This document shows positions 6,195 through 13,169 of a stretch of 13,169 nt of DNA, piece by piece. This DNA is from an uncultured delta proteobacterium (GTDB lineage Bacteria; UBA10199; GCA-002796325; 1-14-0-20-49-13): positions 1 to 13,169 of the forward strand of contig CAIPVD010000073.1 of NCBI GenBank assembly GCA_903868375.1. Reading direction: 5' to 3'. Position 1 is the first letter of the stretch; each line of letters starts with the position of its first letter. The notes below the pieces were generated by a model that was not told the origin of the DNA, made no database searches, and saw only the letters and a program-made list of their open reading frames with translations. Both the position numbers and the translations under genes were made by a program.

Positions 6195-7303
6195 CATTCG
6201 GCGTTTATATCCACATCCCCTTCTGTCTACAAAAATGCGCTTACTGCGATTTTCATTCGGTGGCGATGAAGCCCGAAGATGTCCCACAGCGTGAATATGC
6301 AGAAGCCATTTGCGCGGAGCTGGCAAAATTGTCGGCACAATATGAACTTCGCGGGCGAGAAGTAAGCACGATCTATTTCGGCGGTGGAACTCCGACGCTC
6401 TTGGAACCCAGGAACTTAGGAACGATTTTAGACGCCTTGCGTTCGACATTCGCCGTCGCTCCTGATGCCGAAATATCGATCGAAGCCAACCCCGAAACCC
6501 TGGAACCCAGGAACCTAGGAACTCTGTCACATCTCTTCACCCGCCTCTCCATCGGCATCCAATCTTTTAACGATAAGCATTTGCAAGCTCTTGGCCGAAT
6601 TCATTCGTCTGCGACCGCTATCAACGCTGTAAAATCTGCGCAATCCGCCGGATTTAAAAACATCGGCATCGATATCATGTGGGGACTGAATGGCCAAACG
6701 ATCGAAGAGCTGAAAGACGACCTAAAGCAAGCCATATCTCTGAACGCGCAGCACATCTCTGCATATCAGCTCACCCAGGAACCGTGCGCCCAGGAACCTC
6801 CGGAGGAGCTTGCACGTGGAATGTTCCTTCTCGTCCACGATACGCTCACCGCCGCAGGCTTTGAACATTACGAAATATCAAATTTTGCCCGGCCAGGTTT
6901 TCGCTGCCGGCATAATGAAATATACTGGCATTCCGGCGAATGGCTAGGCCTTGGAAGCGGAGCCACCGGTTCGCTTCGAACTGGAACCAGGAACCTTGTA
7001 CGCAGGAACTGTTCTAAAGATATAAAGCGATATCTTGAACACGATTTCACTTATGAAACCGAAGCCATCGGCAGAAAGTCAGAGATGGCTGAATATTGTT
7101 TTATGGCGCTACGAACATCGGACGGCATCGACCTCAAAGATTTTAAGCAAAAATTCCGCATCGAATTCGACGAAGCCTATCCAGATCTACAAGAGAAATG
7201 GAACAGAGCTGGATACACAAACTCCCAAACTCACAAACCCACGATCTCACTAAACTTGAAAGGTTGGCTCATCTCCGACGATCTTTTTCAGGAGTTTGTA
7301 TAA
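6191..7303 (+). CDS. hemW: HemW, radical SAM heme chaperone (HemN-like)
   Basis: HemW is a radical SAM protein that binds heme and is thought to deliver it to respiratory enzymes. It is often mis-annotated as oxygen-independent coproporphyrinogen III oxidase. The 370-residue product begins at once with YIHIPF and the CX3CX2C cluster motif (Cys12, Cys16, Cys19), without the N-terminal extension of true HemN. GGGTP (64-68), EANPETL, RLSIGIQSF and the GLGSGATG segment follow in the family order. The ATG overlaps the previous stop by four bases, showing translational coupling to the ATP-grasp gene. Unusually, several segments are built from GGAAC-type octamers translated in frame (EPRNLGT occurs twice), and the C-terminal ~30 residues include a stretch coded by a second 8-nt tandem array. 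The catalytic core stays intact and in register, so the gene looks functional. Confidence 0.93.
   Translation: MTFGVYIHIPFCLQKCAYCDFHSVAMKPEDVPQREYAEAICAELAKLSAQYELRGREVSTIYFGGGTPTLLEPRNLGTILDALRSTFAVAPDAEISIEANPETLEPRNLGTLSHLFTRLSIGIQSFNDKHLQALGRIHSSATAINAVKSAQSAGFKNIGIDIMWGLNGQTIEELKDDLKQAISLNAQHISAYQLTQEPCAQEPPEELARGMFLLVHDTLTAAGFEHYEISNFARPGFRCRHNEIYWHSGEWLGLGSGATGSLRTGTRNLVRRNCSKDIKRYLEHDFTYETEAIGRKSEMAEYCFMALRTSDGIDLKDFKQKFRIEFDEAYPDLQEKWNRAGYTNSQTHKPTISLNLKGWLISDDLFQEFV
6403..6423. repeat. Octamer repeat in hemW, copy 1
   Basis: GGAACCCA and GGAACTTA are followed by GGAAC, an exact 8-nt period. They encode the in-frame EPRNLGT segment where other HemW proteins have a variable helix after the TPTLL motif. 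Confidence 0.6.
6502..6522. repeat. Octamer repeat in hemW, copy 2
   Basis: GGAACCCA and GGAACCTA are followed by GGAAC. This copy is nearly identical to copy 1, is read in the same frame and gives EPRNLGT again after the conserved NPET motif. It replaces rather than lengthens the normal segment. Confidence 0.6.
6774..6800. repeat. Degenerate CCCAGGAACC pair in hemW, copy 3
   Basis: Two CCCAGGAACC units start 15 nt apart and encode two QEP tripeptides. The period is no longer 8, so this may be a decayed array or coincidence. Confidence 0.35.
6981..7010. repeat. Degenerate GGAAC cluster in hemW, copy 4
   Basis: GGAAC occurs at 6983, 6990 and 7004 (spacings 7 and 14) in the region coding for the loop after GLGSGATG. 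It is likely a drifted member of the same repeat family. Confidence 0.35.
7217..7248. repeat. Second 8-nt tandem array forming part of the HemW C-terminus
   Basis: Four successive octamers are present: ACAAACTC, CCAAACTC, ACAAACCC and ACGATCTC. They encode a Thr/Ser/Gln/Lys-rich segment just before the conserved GW near the C-terminus, where the family usually has a less polar beta segment. The unit differs from GGAACCCA, but the period is the same. Confidence 0.6.
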
Positions 7304-7324
7304 AATTCGTCCAGATTTATTTTT

Positions 7325-7354
7325 TTAGCAACTTTTTTGGGGAGTTGACGATAT
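7325..7354 (+). promoter_or_regulatory. Bipartite promoter-like element of the giant gene, sigma-28-like layout
   Basis: TTAGCAACTTTTTTGG (7325-7340) leads to GACGATAT (7347-7354), with exactly 11 nt between GCAACTTT (7328-7335) and the second box. The first 16 bases match the element of gene X at 15 positions, and the box spacing is identical. Against the FliA consensus the boxes match 5 of 8 (-35) and 6 of 8 (-10). The ATG at 7367 follows only 12 nt later, so the mRNA would be nearly leaderless. A CAACT/AGTTG dyad (7329-7347) overlaps it. Confidence 0.5.
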
Positions 7355-7366
7355 ATAAGCTACATT

Positions 7367-10300
7367 ATGGCGTGGTCTAATATTCCAGGAACTCTTGCCC
7401 GAATGCCGATGCCGGGGCTTACCTTCGGCACGAACCTCTTTGGCGGAGGTCTGCCCACTTCTGTAGCTGCGACAGCCGATCAATTTGTTCTCGCAAACGA
7501 AGGATTGGTGAACGCAGCATTGTTCGGAGGCGGTTCTACTAGCCTTAATGTAGGCGCATTTGCATGCAATCCATTCGCTGCAACACCAACGAAGCTCGAT
7601 TCGCAAAGAATTTTACAGCTAGAGGGTGCTGGCGACCCAGGAACTGTTCAAGAAACTTTCATCCATCCATTCACAGGCAAACCACTCGCGGCGGCAGATA
7701 TCACCGAGCGTTTTGTGCGAGGGCTGATAAGAGAAACACAAGATCACTTCTACAAAAAACAGCTAGCGATATATGAAAGGTATAAGGCTGGCGAAGATCT
7801 GACTAAACTTGCCGCAGAGATCGATGAAGACTGCAAAATGGCCGATACCGAAAAAGGAATCACTGGTGGCTCGGCAAGGGTCACGATAAACAATATTGAT
7901 ACGATAGTAATACATTGGACCAAGTGTGGCGGCGCTGGCCAAGTATATGGCGCTCTAACAAATAGATTTTCGAATCAATTTAATATGTATCGTGACTACA
8001 GTTCAGGTCTTAGAAGGGCCGTTAAAAATGGCGTTGCCCCCAAAAAACCTTTTAAAGATTTGCGAAACTTGGCTGCGATAATACAGGAAGCAGTTGATCT
8101 CTCAAAGTTAATAAGCAATTTCACTGGCACAAACATTTCTCCAACCCCTGGAACCATCAATGTCTTAACCGATATCATGGACCTCCTCTTTAGAAAGGCG
8201 GCGCGAAACATAACTGGAGTCCTAGATGTCGCATGCAATGACGCTGCAAAGACCGTTACCATTTCATTCGAAGGCGTCATTCCGCCGGAAGATGAGCAAA
8301 AAGATATCGCCGATTTTGGTTTTACATTTGCGAAGGCAACGATACAGGCAGCGTTAAAGGGCTGGCATCTTGCACACGCTTACGAAAATGGCCGCACCAC
8401 TTTTACTCTCGATATGCACGACATTTCCAATGACGTACCAACCATTGGAGAAACCGTTGCTGATACCGGGCTTGATGGCGATTCTGAAGGACGAAGGCTT
8501 TTAAAAGAGATGGAGAAGACCGGTGTGCCCGATGTTCTGCTAGGCGCTGGCGTTTACGTTCACGACGACCGCTATTACAAACCTTATGGCTCGCGCATTT
8601 CGGGAGGCGTATACGTTCGGTCCGTTGCCTATTCTTCTGGCGACTTTACAGGCCACGAAGACGACGACCGCGTATATTTAGCCGATGCAAGGGCAAGCGG
8701 AAAAGATTCGCCATCGGTTATTGTGGGCTCGATCTTTACAGATGATGCCGCGGAATCCGCCACACCAAATATGCCAGCAAAGGCCGGCGAAAAAACAATT
8801 TTGCCGATCACGTTTGAAGACTCTGCGGGCAACACACACAGAACCAACGCAGCTGTTGAATTCAAAGAAGACGGTTACCACGTAAGCGCTAGGCCGTTAA
8901 AAATTGGTGGCACAACATATCAACCCGTTATCACCACCGGCACCGGATTTCTCTTTGGCGATAGAGTTATGTTCGGCGATACGTTCACCATTTCCTACAA
9001 AACAAAAGAAGCGATAGAAGATGACCTGGCAACAACATTCGAACTGCCGCTATTTCCATATATCGCAGAAGATGAAATATTTAAAGAGCCTTTGAACGAT
9101 AGTGTTGTCTGGCACAAGGCAAGCAACTCGCGTGTTTATATGGCCAAGTCGGCAGACCTGTTACTTGCGCTCTCGGAGATAGATGATGTTGCGTTCACCC
9201 TGACAAAACAGAGAAATGGTGCAAATTTTATCCTTTTCGCAACCGTTGGCGGCCTCCGCGACACTAACCCGCACACCAGCATAGGAATGGCATGGCGCGA
9301 TCAGATAGAAGATAGAGCGGTCACGGTAGAAGGATATATAAGGCGATACAAGAACGGCCTGGCATTTTACAGGAACGACGCAACGGAACCCAAATTTAAT
9401 TATCAAAACCAAATATTTTACTTAACAGGCCTTCTTTTGCCAGCGGTAAAAAGAGACGTCCAAGAAATACCCGCCACTGCTTTTAGAAAGGCATTTGAAA
9501 CGGCAAACGCCTGGCAGAAAAACCCCTTAATGGCACTGATGCAAATGGCGGGGCTCAAAGTATTTAACGAATTTGGCCTTACCGATGACGAAAAAGCGAC
9601 CGCTTTGGAAAAACTGGCTCACTGGGAAATAGCATCACTACAGCAAATGCAAGACGAAGCCGTTACTAAAGGTGGTGGACGGCTAGACACGTATGAAGCC
9701 CTTATCGCCATGGCACGCGCATTCAGCGGGCAAGCAACGATCCCTTCAAGAGAAGAAACCATCAAGGCCATATTTGGCGAACCGCCCTCTTCCACTCCCG
9801 CGGTGGAAACGGTCGGCGTTATTTCGGGCGATTCGCTGAAAACAGGTTTTCCATCTGTCGTTGGAGAAAGCGGCCTGCTTAAATTCGAGTTCGTGGGCAA
9901 TGGTGGGACCATATATAGATCGAGCGCCACTGTGACACTAGCAAGCGATGGTTATCATGTTGCTGCGAAACCTCTTCTCCTTGATGGCGTTGAATACCAA
10001 CCTAAAATTTCATCTAAACTTGGATATGTATTCGGAGACAGGGTGCTTTTCGGAGACAGAATAGAGATCAAATATGAAACAAAGGGAACAACGCTTGCGA
10101 ACGATGCGGCGATTCATTTGGGTGTTCCATTCACACCGGTCGAATATAAAGAGAAAAGAGCAAGAACAGCTGGCGACAGTATCTTGCCAAGCCCCGATGG
10201 TGGGCTTCCCATATTCTACGTTCATTCGGCAGAATTATTGACCACCCTGGTTCAGGACACCGACGTAGCATTCGGTTTCGCTGCCCCCTTAAACGATTCA

Positions 10301-12778
10301 GCCGAAGTTACCGGGTCAGAGTTTATAGTGATAAGAGAGGGCAACAAGGAACAATGCCCTCATGAAAAAATATTTAAATTGGCAACAAATGTAAATAAAT
10401 ACGTAGATGAATATGGAAGAGGCTTTATTAGAAGATCGGATAGCGGGCTTAGAATGGTCGATGTAAGAGCAGCGCTTTTATCCGTAAATGATATATTTCA
10501 TGATGTGCATAAAGCAACTGGAATGGCAATTCCAGCCTTTAGGCAAGAGGCGCCAGATGCCGACAGTCAAGGCATCAACTTTGAACATATATTAGGCAGC
10601 GAATACATGGCTGGCAGGATACACGCACTTTACCTGGTGCTGAAGTGGTTCGACGTAGAGGCTGGCGGTGAATACATTAAGCTCGCCACAGAATTCGAAG
10701 CAAAGACAACCGAATATCTTGCCGGTCTTGGAATAACTTCTCCGGCCGATCTAAAAAGCGCCTGCCAAACTCCAGAAGGCAAGAGATTCGTCGATTCGCT
10801 TGCAGGCATGGCGGTGGCGTTAAGTACAAAGTTAGATGAAATGCATGGCGGGACCGTTGTCCCAATATTTTCCGAGATGAGAGAAGCGCTGTTAAGAGGA
10901 GAACCTTTAGTGGCGCCGGAATTGCCGCAGGTTAAAAGAAGCGACGCCATTCACCCAATAACGCGCCAACCGATCCCCGCGGCCGATATCACACGCGAAC
11001 TGGTTACCGATATAACTACGCAGCTCGTCGGAGATACGGTTAGGGATGCGCGATGTGTCACAGACAAGCAAACTAGCGGTTGGGCTGACCTTCCCTTAGG
11101 AATGAGGATCGAGCATGCCGTACAGGCAGTTGATCAAAGAAGGACGGAGTTAGGGGCGCTTACCAAAATTATCGGTGACGAAGATTTTGCCATGAAGGCC
11201 GAAAGTTGTTTGGCCGCACTTAAGAGTATCTTTTATAATGCACTAATGGCCGTTGCTAGCGGAGCAAAGATCGATGAAGCATTGTTCTTAAGCGATGCAA
11301 TGATCGCTGCAGGAATTCAAATTCGCGAAGTAAAAGAAGACAAAACTCCGTTCGCCTTTCCAACCGAAGTCGGGCAAGTTCGAAAGATACCTATCTCCTT
11401 CAAGATCGGCGACAAGGTCGAGCGGGCCGAAGCATCTGTTCGGCTAGAGGCCGATGGTTACCATTTTGAAGCCGGAGAGATATATATTAACGGCAATAAA
11501 TTTGAAGGAACGCTAAAGACCGGAAGCAATTATCTTTTAGCCAATGGCCGCGTAGTTTCCGGCGATACGGCGACGATAACGTTCGCAACGAAGGGATATT
11601 TAGGCAACGACCTACTTGTAACGCTACAAGTTCCAAAGCGCGAAGCAACGGATAGTGTGACGATGTTGGGAATAAACGGACCACTATTCGAAGTTCGCAC
11701 TCCGGAACTTCTTATTGCGCTTGCCATGTACGAAAAGAATACAGAAAACAGGACGGCCATTAGCGTTATAAAAAATAAGGCCGAAGGAACACACTTCGTT
11801 GCTGCAATTCCTCAAAGCCCGCCCGGAGACAATCCACACAACAGGATTGAGCGCCATTACGGAATAGATAATCATCGAGACTCTTCGCTAGAAGTCGAGT
11901 CCATTTATTATGTAAAAAAATTACCTAACGGGGTCGTGGCCTTCGATGCGCGCAAAGTGGGATATGTAAAGGGATTGTTCGAAGCGTTAGGTATAATAAT
12001 ACCGATAACCAGCAATGCATCCCCCACCATGGTTTCTGATTCCGCATGGCAGGAAGGAATTTCATGGATCCCGGAAACTGGAGAAGCGGCGGCGGTGGCT
12101 TATATGTTAACGCTCGCCGATATAAATTTTCCTGCAAAATTGTATGACACGTTAATTGTAAGAGCTAGGGTATATCTGAAAAAACTTGGGATCGAAAAAG
12201 TGAAAGACCTTGTCGCAAACGCTTCAAAGCCCGAAGTAGCAAGGCTTGTCGCTTCTATGGACGCAACGGTGCAGCTATTTGGAATGAAGAATATTCGCGA
12301 GCTTATAGCCACGAACGAAAAACCGGTGCAAGAAATGACTGCCGTTCCCGCAGAATTGGCAGTTACAAACGAAGAGATAGATAGGCGTGCTGCCGAGATA
12401 AGAAATATGATACTTGGGGCTGCAAGGCAGGCGCTTGAGCATGTGCAACAGTCATTACCAAGAGAAAATATATCCAATATAACATACATCGACTGCTCTA
12501 AAATAAGAGAACATCTGAATGCATTGAAAGGCTCGCTAGCAGCCGCGACCGATAAAGAACATATCCTTGCGGTCCTTGATGAATTGGAAAGTCCGATTGC
12601 TTCACTTGAAGCACTATCGTACGAATTATTGATACGCGATATAGATTATCGCCTCGTGGCTTATGCGCTGGAACAAATAATATCGCCTCCACCTCCGCCA
12701 CCCCCGCAACAGGAAAGCGCCGCTAACAAACCATGGTGGCGCCGAGCACTTGGAGTTTTCAGTATCAAGAGACGCTAA
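7367..12778 (+). CDS. Giant modular repeat protein B (1803 aa), unknown family
   Basis: I recognise no known family. The first ~70 residues are Gly/Ala/Thr-rich, nearly uncharged and similar to the start of protein X; no Sec signal peptide or membrane segment is evident. Three diverged modules follow. Each has a beta-rich part marked DGYH (502-505, 861-864, 1363-1366) and, in the first two, FGDRV.FGD about 28 residues later. Then come a helix with (S/T)xxLLxxL (595, 954, 1445), a (F/Y)(I/V)(R/K)(R/K) strand (~657, 1020, 1515), a TG/LG-xxxP segment (~687, 1051, 1541) and a helical end. A motif HP(F/I)TxxPxxAADIT occurs at 100 and 1196. The C-terminus has seven prolines (1774-1780), then a short WWRR...KRR tail. 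No Shine-Dalgarno precedes the ATG at 7367; the ATG at 7403 is an alternative. The design suggests a large surface, secreted or scaffold protein, but this is inference. Confidence 0.85.
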   Translation: MAWSNIPGTLARMPMPGLTFGTNLFGGGLPTSVAATADQFVLANEGLVNAALFGGGSTSLNVGAFACNPFAATPTKLDSQRILQLEGAGDPGTVQETFIHPFTGKPLAAADITERFVRGLIRETQDHFYKKQLAIYERYKAGEDLTKLAAEIDEDCKMADTEKGITGGSARVTINNIDTIVIHWTKCGGAGQVYGALTNRFSNQFNMYRDYSSGLRRAVKNGVAPKKPFKDLRNLAAIIQEAVDLSKLISNFTGTNISPTPGTINVLTDIMDLLFRKAARNITGVLDVACNDAAKTVTISFEGVIPPEDEQKDIADFGFTFAKATIQAALKGWHLAHAYENGRTTFTLDMHDISNDVPTIGETVADTGLDGDSEGRRLLKEMEKTGVPDVLLGAGVYVHDDRYYKPYGSRISGGVYVRSVAYSSGDFTGHEDDDRVYLADARASGKDSPSVIVGSIFTDDAAESATPNMPAKAGEKTILPITFEDSAGNTHRTNAAVEFKEDGYHVSARPLKIGGTTYQPVITTGTGFLFGDRVMFGDTFTISYKTKEAIEDDLATTFELPLFPYIAEDEIFKEPLNDSVVWHKASNSRVYMAKSADLLLALSEIDDVAFTLTKQRNGANFILFATVGGLRDTNPHTSIGMAWRDQIEDRAVTVEGYIRRYKNGLAFYRNDATEPKFNYQNQIFYLTGLLLPAVKRDVQEIPATAFRKAFETANAWQKNPLMALMQMAGLKVFNEFGLTDDEKATALEKLAHWEIASLQQMQDEAVTKGGGRLDTYEALIAMARAFSGQATIPSREETIKAIFGEPPSSTPAVETVGVISGDSLKTGFPSVVGESGLLKFEFVGNGGTIYRSSATVTLASDGYHVAAKPLLLDGVEYQPKISSKLGYVFGDRVLFGDRIEIKYETKGTTLANDAAIHLGVPFTPVEYKEKRARTAGDSILPSPDGGLPIFYVHSAELLTTLVQDTDVAFGFAAPLNDSAEVTGSEFIVIREGNKEQCPHEKIFKLATNVNKYVDEYGRGFIRRSDSGLRMVDVRAALLSVNDIFHDVHKATGMAIPAFRQEAPDADSQGINFEHILGSEYMAGRIHALYLVLKWFDVEAGGEYIKLATEFEAKTTEYLAGLGITSPADLKSACQTPEGKRFVDSLAGMAVALSTKLDEMHGGTVVPIFSEMREALLRGEPLVAPELPQVKRSDAIHPITRQPIPAADITRELVTDITTQLVGDTVRDARCVTDKQTSGWADLPLGMRIEHAVQAVDQRRTELGALTKIIGDEDFAMKAESCLAALKSIFYNALMAVASGAKIDEALFLSDAMIAAGIQIREVKEDKTPFAFPTEVGQVRKIPISFKIGDKVERAEASVRLEADGYHFEAGEIYINGNKFEGTLKTGSNYLLANGRVVSGDTATITFATKGYLGNDLLVTLQVPKREATDSVTMLGINGPLFEVRTPELLIALAMYEKNTENRTAISVIKNKAEGTHFVAAIPQSPPGDNPHNRIERHYGIDNHRDSSLEVESIYYVKKLPNGVVAFDARKVGYVKGLFEALGIIIPITSNASPTMVSDSAWQEGISWIPETGEAAAVAYMLTLADINFPAKLYDTLIVRARVYLKKLGIEKVKDLVANASKPEVARLVASMDATVQLFGMKNIRELIATNEKPVQEMTAVPAELAVTNEEIDRRAAEIRNMILGAARQALEHVQQSLPRENISNITYIDCSKIREHLNALKGSLAAATDKEHILAVLDELESPIASLEALSYELLIRDIDYRLVAYALEQIISPPPPPPPQQESAANKPWWRRALGVFSIKRR
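8720..9480 (+). repeat. Internal module 1 of protein B
   Basis: The core, about residues 452-704, holds the beta-rich segment with DGYH at 502 and FGDRVMFGD at 530-538, SADLLLAL at 595, YIRRYKNG at 657 and TGLLLPA at 687. A helical stretch of about 110 residues follows before module 2. Boundaries are approximate and judged by eye from motif order. Confidence 0.7.
9800..10560 (+). repeat. Internal module 2 of protein B
   Basis: The core, about residues 812-1065, repeats the order: DGYH at 861, FGDRVLFGD at 889-897, SAELLTTL at 954 (93 residues after DGYH, exactly as in module 1), FIRR at 1020 and TGMAIPA at 1051. Its helical end shares an LGI...(D/K)L pattern with module 3. Confidence 0.7.
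11340..12020 (+). repeat. Internal module 3 of protein B
   Basis: The core, about residues 1325-1552, is the most diverged copy. It has DGYH at 1363, NGRVVSGD in place of the FGD pair, TPELLIAL at 1445 (82 after DGYH, a shorter loop), YYVKK at 1514 and ALGIIIPI at 1540. A helical segment with KLGIEKVKDL follows. Confidence 0.65.
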
Positions 12779-12808
12779 CTTCCCACAGTTATTAAAACCA
12801 CTTCGATT

Positions 12809-13169
12809 TCAGAATGCAGATGGCGGATGAGCCTGAATTGAAGCTAGCTTCCGTATCATAGCATAGGATAATTTAAAGTTGCCACAGAGTTCAGAATGCA
12901 GCACTTCAGAGATGTAGCCGAAAGATAAAAGAATATCTAGGCATGACATGCATTCGGCTATTGAGGCAGTTGATATATTGAAGAACCTGCATCTTTCTTT
13001 TGCATAAATTCTTCCATTACCTTCAGATAAATTTAATATTGCACTGGATAGCGCTCTCTTAAACTGATCTACCAAATAACCTTCTCCTCTGGGTAGAGTG
13101 CGTGTCAGGGACGGCACCCTTTTTGCCACTTCTAAGAGTACGCAATACGCTTTCAGTCTGTGATGATTC
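12809..13169 (-). CDS. Four-helix-bundle protein (S23/IVP family), 5' end beyond window
   Basis: This family of small helical proteins was named for ORFs in 23S rRNA intervening sequences, but most members are free-standing and their role is unsettled. The visible ~120 residues carry its signatures: LPRGEGYLVDQFKRA, then NLSEGNGR, an Ala/Ser-Ile-x-Glu-Cys helix and a final helix ending in MIRKLAS. A GTG at 13129 could be a start, but the frame stays open to the window edge and upstream residues (LKAYCVLLEVAKRV) fit the family's first helix. So I treat the gene as continuing beyond 13169, by only a few codons if it has normal length. It converges with the giant gene across a 30-bp gap with no clear terminator. 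No rRNA is visible nearby. Confidence 0.85.
   Translation of the reverse strand, partial: NHHRLKAYCVLLEVAKRVPSLTRTLPRGEGYLVDQFKRALSSAILNLSEGNGRIYAKERCRFFNISTASIAECMSCLDILLSFGYISEVLHSELCGNFKLSYAMIRKLASIQAHPPSAF

Noticed and set aside
6081..6530. 149-codon minus-strand open frame across the ATP-grasp/hemW junction
   Set aside because: It overlaps two well-supported genes. Its FLGSWVP/FLGSRV-like repeats are just the complement of the GGAAC arrays.
6401..7248. CRISPR array
   Set aside because: The repeats are 8-nt tandem units without spacers and lie in frame inside a coding gene.
7325..7347. Intrinsic terminator after hemW formed by CAACT/AGTTG
   Set aside because: The stem is only 5 bp, the T-run lies in the loop, and the same bases fit the shared promoter-like element better.
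7344..7373. Sigma-70 promoter with TTGACG at 7345-7350 as -35
   Set aside because: A -10 at normal spacing would fall inside the giant gene, and no TATAAT-like box is there.

Overview
The window holds six complete protein genes, one gene cut by the right edge, and an unassigned open frame at the left edge. Coding is dense on both strands, with typical bacterial operon spacing and overlaps. The mix suggests a Gram-negative-type, possibly uncultured lineage such as a deltaproteobacterial or Bdellovibrionota-like group. It comprises a CTP synthase starting MKTKF, a hexameric glutamate dehydrogenase, an oversized PEP-synthase-like ATP-grasp protein, HemW, a four-helix-bundle (S23/IVP family) protein and a giant repeat protein of unknown family. 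That placement is inference, and no rRNA or clade-specific marker is present.

Left part (1-3348): pyrG (minus) and a glutamate dehydrogenase gene (plus) are transcribed divergently from a ~165 bp control region. That region has a good sigma-70-type promoter for pyrG, a TTGACA box for the dehydrogenase and a near-perfect Shine-Dalgarno for the dehydrogenase. The dehydrogenase ends in a strong intrinsic terminator. Between its stop codon and the terminator lies an array of 8-bp-period units that recurs, degenerately, inside hemW.

Middle part (3349-7303): an unrecognised helical protein (minus, here called X) is divergent from a two-gene unit. That unit is a PPDK_N ATP-grasp protein lacking the phosphohistidine and PEP-binding domains, followed by hemW with an ATGA overlap. 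hemW carries several GGAAC-type octamer repeats translated in frame.

Right part (7367-13169): an 1803-residue protein (here called B) contains three copies of a ~360-residue module with nearly constant internal spacing, a twice-used HPxTxxP motif, and a polyproline plus Trp/Arg tail. It converges with a four-helix-bundle gene that runs off the window.

The most interesting signal is a link between X and B. They lie about 3 kb apart on opposite strands, yet they share a bipartite upstream element: TTAGCAACTT, then a fixed 11-nt gap after GCAACTT(A/T), then G(A/T)CGATA. This resembles the sigma-28/FliA promoter layout. Their N-termini also look alike (small, uncharged, GT..F..GG...V...A...LV.aA). 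Together these suggest a co-regulated, co-targeted protein family not described by any domain I recognise.
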